Assembly (NCBI GenBank): GCA_003999685.1
Contig: CP021225.1
Coordinates: forward strand, 1,922,001-1,986,000
Direction: 5' to 3'
Length of the DNA: 64,000 bases
Source of the DNA: Taiwanofungus camphoratus
Taxonomy: Eukaryota > Basidiomycota > Agaricomycetes > Polyporales > Taiwanofungaceae
Shown here: in pieces, positions 57,368-64,000 of the stretch
How the letters are laid out: each line of letters opens with the position of its first letter
Position numbering within the stretch: the stretch's first letter is position 1
The notes under the pieces: generated by a model
The model's input: the letters and a program-made list of their open reading frames with translations, nothing else
Told to the model about the DNA's origin: nothing
Databases searched by the model: none
Made by a program: the position numbers and the translations under genes

Positions 57368-60111
57368 CTCTCCGGGCTGATATCTCTGGGCTTCAAGTCA
57401 CGTCAGACACGGCTCCAAGTGCAGACAGTGCTGGACTCACACCCCATGGCAAGCGCGGGCAGGGAGGCCATGGATAAACGATGGTTCGTGATGCTGACAC
57501 GAGTCGTGAGGAGCCTCGGGCAAGTAAGTAGAGCAAGCAGACAGTCGAGTCTGGTGTGGCGTTGAGGCACACGCAATCTATGTGTGAAGGCGCCTCCAAA
57601 TGAAGGAACACCAGCGCGCGCAAGGCGTACTTCTGACTAGGATACAATGGAGGTCAGTGGACGAGACGAAGAGGACAATACAAGCACACACGACCGAGTA
57701 TGTGGCCGATGTCGTGCTCGAGGAGAGAGATGGAAGTCAGATACACAACGGCTATGTTCCTGCGGGTGTCCAGCACGCAAGAGGATCTTGATGCGGAGGG
57801 GTGTTGCAGCTGTCGTGACTTTGGTTTCATGTTAGCTCAAGATAAGATGCACGGCAGATCTGCGCCTGCGAGTCGGTGCGGACGTTTCAGGTGACACGGC
57901 ACGACAGGCGAGGAGGGGCTCTCCAGCAGCCAGGTACGTCAACAGACCGTCGTGGCCACTAGCCCGATCAGGCGTCCGAAGTTTGCACCCCAGTCCGCTT
58001 GCGACGTGCTGCTTCGCCATCAGCTAGCGTGTGCGCTCCAGAACGTCCGCACCCGCACAGGTGAGCCGCAGCTGAAAGACAGGCCGGCCGTGCACTTGAC
58101 TGCTGTGCAGTGTCCGATAGCCCAGGACCGCCGACAGAGACTACGGAGAATAAAGTGAGAGAGCGGACGGGCCCGGTTGCCATGACTTGCTGTACCAAGA
58201 ACGCCAACTTGCCCACCGTCGCGATCAGCTACAACCATTCTGCCGGTACGTCTTCCATTGTAGGCGGCACCGAACAAGATCCAGAGCGCCGCTTCACAAA
58301 GTCAAAAAGTCATTCCGCAATGCAATCGTCTGCCACCCCGACCATTTCGGCATTGGTGAGTGCGGCTCCCTTCCTCGCGCGGAATGCTGTGGGCCGGCAA
58401 TGGACGTTCAGCGTGCGGATCATGCTGGCCGTCGCAGTCGTAGAGACACACGGATCCGAACACAGCCACGCTGTGTGTGTCCTTTGGCGAAGGCAATCGT
58501 CGACGTCGCCGAGCACCACGACGGCGATCACTCCCGCTGTTGTTGGGTTGCTACCGGACCGAGAATCGACATCCCGCGACGGTGCTCCTGCAAATCCACG
58601 TGCTGCAGCTGGTGCTCTCGTCGTGGTGGACGTTCTGAGAGAACAACCCCTGACTGTGCCCGCTGTTCTAGGTCCATGATAAGACAAGTTGAGACACCGA
58701 GCAAGGCATCGTGCACACCGCCAGGGTTTATCACCGATATGCATGGCTGGGTAGCGAAGGACCGTCGAGTCGGCAGCACACGGCTACCATCACGGCAGGA
58801 CTAGTCGCCGTAAAGTCTGAGAGCTCAGGGTTCTGACCCTGAGGCCTGAGAGGCTGCGGTGGCCGTGTTCGCAGGAAACGCTCAATGGTGGAGAGGGACA
58901 TCAACACCTGGGTCGTCCCCATAATCTTTTCGTGTTTATGTTTCAAATGAGTGAGACACGACACGGAGAGGAATTCACAAAACTATTTTGCCCTTCTCTC
59001 AAGATGGGTCGACTGAGCCTTGGTCTCTGCTCAGGCACATGCCGATCCCAGGGTCCGCGCCATCCTCGAAAAGGCAACTGCGACGCTACACACGTGGATT
59101 CACTTACATAAGCAATTCGTCTGCAAGCTCCTGCTTGTCCTGGCGGAAATCTTTTGGTTTCTGGCTGGGGGAGCGAGTGAAACATGCCTGTCATACACTG
59201 ATATTCAGCAGTGCCAGCGCTTGCCCGGCTTCAGGCTGATAGACTCGACGATTTTCGAGATCGACATCCACGTCCAGATTCAAACGCCAGATCAACTGAC
59301 AGCTGCACCTGCATACCTTTGGTTCGACTCCCTACACTTACTGGGTAAGTACGTCCTACTTACATAGTCACCTACGTATGTAAGTGTGCCGTACAATCGT
59401 GCGATGGCGCAATCTTGGCGTCGTTCTATTGCGACGCGACATGTTTCCCGCCAGGCGAGCAGACGACCGACCCGTGGCCACACAATCCATGGACATCAAC
59501 GATGGCCCGTCCCGCAAGCCTTTCCGAGGGCTGCCATTGTACATTGTCGGACGCTTCGCAACACTGTCGGCGTCTCACTACACCAGACATGACGAGACAA
59601 TGCCGTCGGGCCCTCATTATGCTTGACAAGAACTTACGTGTGATGCACTGCGAACGGCGAGCGTTCATGTGTTCGACCCCCTTGGAGCGAGTCGCAGATG
59701 CGCGGTCAATCCCATACCCACCTCGATACTTACGTGCATGCTTCCATCCGCACGCAGCTCAGCATCACTGCCCCAAAGCCCGCCGACAGCTCCGTTTCGT
59801 CCATGAGGGCAGTCACAGAGCCGAAAGTGTCAGAGCTGCAAAGATGAACGTTCATGAACCCCATCATACATACTTGCCTCGCCAATTACCTGTGCATATG
59901 CAAACATTACAAAATCAAAGCGACGATACTTACGCACGGACAGAAAAAGACCCAGGAGGGGCCAAGACAGTATCAGAAGAAGAATGAAAAACCTCGCCTC
60001 GTCACTTACAAGCCCCGTGTCTGAAGGGCCGTCGGGATTAAGTATAGTCACCTTCGGCACTGTCCGTCCAGCAGCTATACCTACCCTTCACAACGCTGGG
60101 ACCGAGCACCT
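57368..60111. other. Long upstream region of the homeodomain gene
   Basis: This 2.7-kb region lies upstream of the homeodomain gene (-) and downstream of U1-70K (-). Overlapping short frames on both strands (e.g. 58110-58804 and 59020-59367) have mixed composition without family similarity. Large 5' regions are common for fungal regulators. I cannot support a protein here. Confidence 0.45.
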
Positions 60112-61521
60112 CTAATAGCGAGGACGTTTCGATTCCCGGTCGTCGTATCCGCCAGGACCACCTTCGCGTTTGAGGTCGCCACGATACCCACCGCCGCCTC
60201 CATAGCCTCCCCCAGGCGGCCCGTATCCCCCAGGTCCGCCGCCAGGAGGACCACCAAACCCACCGCCAGGTCCGCCATACCCACCAGGCCCGCTTGGTCC
60301 ATTTGGGGGGCCTCCAAATCCATTCGAGTCGCCGCCGAAGCCTCCTCCGCCTTGGTACCCGATACCGCCGCCGCGCCCTCTGCGATCAACTTGAGCAACT
60401 GGCGGATATCGTCGAGGTGCAGCTGCGTACCTGAACCCCCCTCCGCCGCCGAATCCACCGCCGCGTCCACCGCCAAAGTCGTCTCGGCCGCCTCTGAAGC
60501 CTCCACCACCACCTCCACCGAACCCGCCTCCTCCTCCTCCTCGGAACCCACCACGCCCACCACGGAACCCACCTCGGTCGCCACCGCGGAATCCGCCACC
60601 TCTGAACCCACCGCCGCCGCCGCCGCCACCGCCACGATCGCCTCCTCTCGGTGCGATGAATGGAGCAGGCGGTTCAGGCTTCGGCCTACCGCCTAAGCCT
60701 CCGCCCAAACGACGGGGTTTCCACCCCCTTACTGTCCGACCACGCTCGACATCCACTAGCACCCTCTTGCCCATGATATGTAGTCGGTCTGATTCCTTGT
60801 AGGCAGCTAGAGAAGGGAAAGGTAAATGTTGTGAGACACAGAAAAGTGTCTGCTGATTTAGTGTGCACGGCGTGTATAGCGAATGAGGTACCTTTCATGT
60901 CCCGTTCACGTTCAAAAACGATAAAAGCGTAACCTCTGCCACGTCCCTTTTTGTCACGGACGATTCTCACCCGTTCGATGCTCCCGAATCCTTCAAATTC
61001 ACGTCGGAGGTCGCTGTCTGTAGCGCTTTTGTGCTGGTCGTAAGCAACGTCAGCAGTGGCACGGTTTGAATTATGTGAATGAGCGCACCAGCCGCGCAAT
61101 GAAGAGAGTTTTATATGGGTCGCCAACAGCCTCAGGGTCATCGGCGGGTTTGTCTGCGGATAAGTCTGTGAGCGGTGTTGTCCGAGAAGAAACGCGCCCA
61201 ATGAAGCTCACAAGTCTCCTTGGCGGCCTTGAACTCCTCCGTTTTCTTCATCTTCCTCTCCTCTCGACGAATAGCCCGCTTTGTCTCCTCCGCGTATGTG
61301 AACACGGGCTCCTCTCCCTCCTCCATGCCGTCCCCTTCGCCGGAGTTGATCATGCCCTGTGTTTTGTCCTCCCTGAGCCGGGCGAGGAGGCGACCGACCC
61401 CGTCGACGTCTTTTTTCCTGACACGGTCAATGTCCCGATCCAGAGGCCGTGAGTATGGCAGCGGTGGCCGCGGTGCGAAGAGTTTGAGCAGGTTGGGCGG
61501 GAGAAGGTGTGTGCCAGGCAT
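60112..61521 (-). CDS. U1 snRNP 70 kDa protein
   Basis: Four exons (61521-61212, 61165-61089, 61033-60892, 60806-60112) join in frame to 407 residues. U1-70K binds stem-loop 1 of U1 snRNA and helps recognise 5' splice sites. The N-terminus [20 protein letters not shown] is the diagnostic U1-70K start, followed by an Arg/Glu-rich helix. The RRM (about 122-196) has RNP2 TLFIARL, split from the rest by an intron, and RNP1 [28 protein letters not shown] then RLGGGLGG is the conserved post-RRM segment. The last 160 residues are a Gly-rich FRGG/GGYGG tail ending KRPRY, in place of the Arg/Ser domain of animals. It is divergent from COX10. Confidence 0.94.
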
Positions 61522-61854
61522 GGCGGGCAGAAGCGCAGTTGGCCGCTGAAAATATCGCGCACTGGTTGTAATGTAGAGCGGTCGTCGACGGTGTATAAAT
61601 ACGGGGTTGGTGCGACCCCCGCAGGACTGTACACTGTTGTTTGGGCGACACTGAGTCGACGCGGCCGGCGGTGGCGGTGGAGACAAGCAACGTGAGAACT
61701 TGGGATTTCTGCGTCGACGCTCCGGGGGCACAACTTGGTCTGTGCGCCTGCGAGCGTCTCTCCCAATCGGTGAGCACATATAACATTTATGTCGTTGGCC
61801 GCTGATTCCGTTTTAACTTCCTCTCGATGTTCTGAAATACAGAGCGGATGAAGC
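61522..61854. promoter_or_regulatory. Bidirectional promoter region with CCAAT box
   Basis: This 333-bp region separates the start codons of U1-70K (-) and COX10 (+). A CCAAT pentamer lies at 61763-61767, about 90 bp from the COX10 start, a usual distance for HAP-complex control of respiratory genes. This role is inferred. Confidence 0.5.
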
Positions 61855-63141
61855 ATGAACTCTTCGTTCGCCTCATACCTGTGTCGTAGCTGTGCAGCCA
61901 ATCTACTCCGTGTAGGTCAGCGACCGCGCCGCTCACGCTTTTCGTCGACGCTCGCCGGCGACAAGGCTATCAACTTCACCTCGTTCTTTTTCCACAATGA
62001 CAGATGGGCGAAGAATACAGCTACCCGGCACACACAACCCGGGCTCGCCTTCCCGCCTCCGACCCCTCAGGCTGTCGCGGGTCACGTCGATCCGTCTCCA
62101 GCCGTTCGGGCGTACCGTCACACCGAGACGCTCACCGCCCGCCGCCTCGTAAAAATATACGCCCAGCTCTCTAAGTCCCGCCTCACCGTTCTGAACGTGT
62201 TGGCCGCCATGACCGGCGTCGCCCTGTCGCCCCTCCCGACAACCGTCCCCGTCCTCCTGTCTACCGCGGTCGGGACCGCACTGTGCTCGGCGTCCGCGAA
62301 TACGCTGAACCAGCTGCAGGAGGCGCCGTTCGATGCCCAGATGGCCCGGACGCGCACGAGGCCGCTCGTCCGCCGGGCTATCAGCCCCCTCCACGCCGCT
62401 GGCTTCGCTGCAGTGACGGGGGTGGCGGGCCCTGCCATCCTATGGACCATGGTGAACCCCACCACCGCTCTGCTAGGCGGCGCCAACATCATCCTCTATG
62501 CTTGGGTTTATACCTCGCTCAAGCGGAAAAGCGTCGTCAATACTTGGGTAGGCGCGGTAGTCGGCGCTGTGCCCCCGTTAATGGGCTGGACAGCGTGCGG
62601 CGGCGGCTTGCTCCCGTCGGCTTCGTATCCCATAGAGACATTCCTCCCGTCGTTCCTGTCCTCAGCACCGCTCGATCTCCATCTCATCGACAACCCATTA
62701 GCGCCCTTCGCGTTATTCATGTTTCTATTCAGCTGGCAGTTCCCGCACTTCAACTCACTGTCGTATCTGGTACGAGACTCCTATGCACAGGCGGGCTACC
62801 GTATGCTCTCCGTCGTCTCACCCCCAAAGAACGCCCTCGTTTCTCTCCGTCATGCACTCTTGCTCGTCCCCATATGCTCTATCCTCGTGCCCCTCTCCGG
62901 ACTCACCACATGGACCTTTGCACTCGTGAGCCTTGTGCCGAACGCCGTTTGTGCAGAAGCAGCCTGGCAGTTTTGGCGCAATGGCGGAGAGAAACAGGCG
63001 CGGCGCGTGTTCCAGCACAGCCTGTGGTATCTGCCGGTGATGTTGGGACTGATGATGTTTTGCAAACGGGGAGTAGATTGGGGCTCGTGGATAGGGATGC
63101 GAACGGAAGAGGCAGACGAGCAGGGGTCTGCGGCGAAATAA
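61855..63141 (+). CDS. COX10: Protoheme IX farnesyltransferase (heme O synthase)
   Basis: One uninterrupted exon encodes 428 residues, unusual here where nearly all genes are split. COX10 farnesylates heme B to heme O in the inner mitochondrial membrane, the first step toward heme A of cytochrome c oxidase. The N-terminus is rich in Arg and Ser (CRSCAANLLRVGQRPRRSRF), a mitochondrial presequence. The UbiA-type prenyl-diphosphate sites are clear: NTLNQLQEAPFDAQMARTRTR and YTSLKRKSVVNTWVGAVVGA followed by VPPLMGW. FSWQFPHFNSLSY is the COX10-specific block. Seven to nine hydrophobic helices are visible. The start is the only ATG giving the presequence. Confidence 0.95.
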   Translation: MNSSFASYLCRSCAANLLRVGQRPRRSRFSSTLAGDKAINFTSFFFHNDRWAKNTATRHTQPGLAFPPPTPQAVAGHVDPSPAVRAYRHTETLTARRLVKIYAQLSKSRLTVLNVLAAMTGVALSPLPTTVPVLLSTAVGTALCSASANTLNQLQEAPFDAQMARTRTRPLVRRAISPLHAAGFAAVTGVAGPAILWTMVNPTTALLGGANIILYAWVYTSLKRKSVVNTWVGAVVGAVPPLMGWTACGGGLLPSASYPIETFLPSFLSSAPLDLHLIDNPLAPFALFMFLFSWQFPHFNSLSYLVRDSYAQAGYRMLSVVSPPKNALVSLRHALLLVPICSILVPLSGLTTWTFALVSLVPNAVCAEAAWQFWRNGGEKQARRVFQHSLWYLPVMLGLMMFCKRGVDWGSWIGMRTEEADEQGSAAK

Positions 63142-63246
63142 TGGGATGTAGCACTAGCAGATGGTTGCCGGACTGTACAATAGCACTTTTGGTCTGTGGA
63201 AATACTCATACTTTTGGGACATGAGTATGGCAGCAGACTGCCTCGG

Positions 63247-64000
63247 TTACGACCGCTTTTGCTTCCCTTTCGCCGCCCGTGCAGCCTCTCGCTGCTTTTT
63301 CAACGCGTCCAGCTTGTTCTTCAGCACCGAGACCTTCGCGTCCGCCTCCTCCTGCGCTTGCTCCTCGTCCAGCAGCCGGTCCATAATCAGCTCCCGCTCC
63401 TCCTGCTCCCTTCTCCGCCTCAACTCTCCCTCGTCCGGCACCACCGGCCGCTCCTCTGTCTCGCCGTCCGCTGGGCCCTCCCGAGCTGGGAACCCTTGCG
63501 GCGTCTCCACGGATAAGACAGGCTCCGCAAAGACCGTGGCGCGCTCATACGCCTCGCGCGCGTCGGGCGCGTCGATGACCGCCGCCTGGAACTGCTCCCA
63601 TTCAGCGTCGATGGCAGACGGGGCGGCTGCGGCTGCGGCAGCTGGAGGTGCCGTCTCGTCGTCGGAGCCGTCGTCGTCGGACGGCGGCGGTGGTGCGCGC
63701 GAAGGGTTCGAGAAGAAGTCTGCAGGGAAGACCGCCGGCCTCGCTGGTACCGCAGGTTGCGGCACATCTCGTTGTTCCTCCTCCTCCTCTTCCATTCTCT
63801 GTTTCTTGCTCGAGGGCGTGGCGTCGTCGGCGTCGTCGGCGTCCTCCTCGTCCGCATCGGCGTCTTCAGCCTTGCGTTTCCGCTGCCGCGCGCGCTCTTC
63901 CTCGTGCCGCCGCTCTTCCTCCCTGCGCCGCGCTGCGTTCGTGCGGTGCGCCTTGCTGCCAATATGGCCTTCCCATGACGTTCCGTGCTTGACGATGGTC
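63247..64000 (-). CDS. ZNF830/CCDC16-like protein, N-terminus outside window
   Basis: The minus-strand frame enters at the right edge and runs to TAA at 63247-63249. The first visible residues, IVKHGTSWEGHIGSKAHRTN, match the second half of the single C2H2-like finger of ZNF830/CCDC16, a nuclear spliceosome-associated protein. A basic-acidic coiled region follows (RREEERRHEEERARQRKRKA, then runs of Asp). FPADFFSNP is a short conserved block, and SAIDAEWEQFQAAV then EELRRRREQEERELIMDRL-type helices form a C-terminal coiled coil ending KGKQKRS. The zinc-binding Cys pair and the start codon lie beyond position 64000. Its 3' end is 105 bp from that of COX10 (convergent). Confidence 0.8.
   Translation of the reverse strand, partial: TIVKHGTSWEGHIGSKAHRTNAARRREEERRHEEERARQRKRKAEDADADEEDADDADDATPSSKKQRMEEEEEEQRDVPQPAVPARPAVFPADFFSNPSRAPPPPSDDDGSDDETAPPAAAAAAAPSAIDAEWEQFQAAVIDAPDAREAYERATVFAEPVLSVETPQGFPAREGPADGETEERPVVPDEGELRRRREQEERELIMDRLLDEEQAQEEADAKVSVLKNKLDALKKQREAARAAKGKQKRS

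Noticed and set aside
58110-59370. Possible protein gene on the plus strand upstream of the homeodomain gene
   Set aside because: Several overlapping frames of mixed composition, none with a recognisable domain or consistent splice joins.
1-64000. CRISPR array, rRNA genes, LTR retrotransposon or integrated virus
   Set aside because: No regularly spaced repeats, rRNA-like sequence, reverse transcriptase motifs or capsid-like frames were seen.

Overview
The window is nuclear DNA of a filamentous basidiomycete, most likely an agaricomycete mushroom or wood-decay fungus. The evidence is: nearly all genes are split by short introns (about 45-65 nt) with GT-AG ends and CTNAC-like branch sites; mushroom-typical families are present (DUF6533 and DUF6534 membrane proteins, an ankyrin-MYND protein, an F-box protein with a weakly conserved C-terminal part, a TRI5-type terpene synthase, a UstS-like glutathione S-transferase, an HVA1-type TUDOR protein); and intergenic spacers are short. 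There are no rRNA genes, CRISPR arrays or convincing tRNAs. I joined exons by splice signals, reading frame and family similarity, so most models are frame-checked end to end, but none has transcript support.

Layout. 0.3-17 kb: a tail-anchored SAM-domain protein, a DUF6533 membrane protein, an ankyrin-MYND protein (minus), an SPX-domain phosphate transporter with 12 exons, an F-box protein, a tiny TUDOR protein, a foldback repeat, and an SRA/YDG methyl-DNA reader. 17-25 kb: two paralogues of an uncharacterised basidiomycete membrane protein stand head to head on either side of SDH3 (succinate dehydrogenase subunit C); the left copy has an in-frame stop. 26-33.4 kb: a strongly GC-rich block on mixed strands with a MINDY deubiquitinase, a leucine-rich-repeat protein, a small single-pass membrane protein, a biotin-pathway KAPA synthase with a peroxisomal signal, and the RNase P/MRP subunit POP5. 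33.9-40.8 kb: a TRI5-like sesquiterpene synthase followed by a decayed POP5 fragment, an 18-exon ALDH3-type fatty aldehyde dehydrogenase with micro-exons, and an unknown protein. 42-51 kb: COA6 and a TBC Rab-GAP sharing a promoter, BCS1, and a DUF6534 membrane protein. 51-55 kb: a gene-poor stretch with a 338-bp MITE whose 55-bp inverted repeats are perfect, and a glutathione S-transferase pseudogene in which four Trp codons have become stops. 55.5-64 kb: a homeodomain transcription factor with a long upstream region, U1-70K, COX10 sharing a promoter with U1-70K, and a ZNF830-like protein cut by the window edge.

Functional themes. Four genes serve the mitochondrial respiratory chain (SDH3, BCS1, COA6, COX10) and two serve RNA processing (POP5, U1-70K). 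The terpene synthase and ALDH3 are neighbours, but no P450 or other tailoring enzyme is present, so a metabolite cluster is not supported. The most notable observations are the stop-riddled glutathione S-transferase with only G-to-A type stops, the recent MITE, the inverted paralogue pair around SDH3, the micro-exon series in ALDH3, the SRA protein, and the terpene synthase bracketed by a functional and a decayed POP5 copy.
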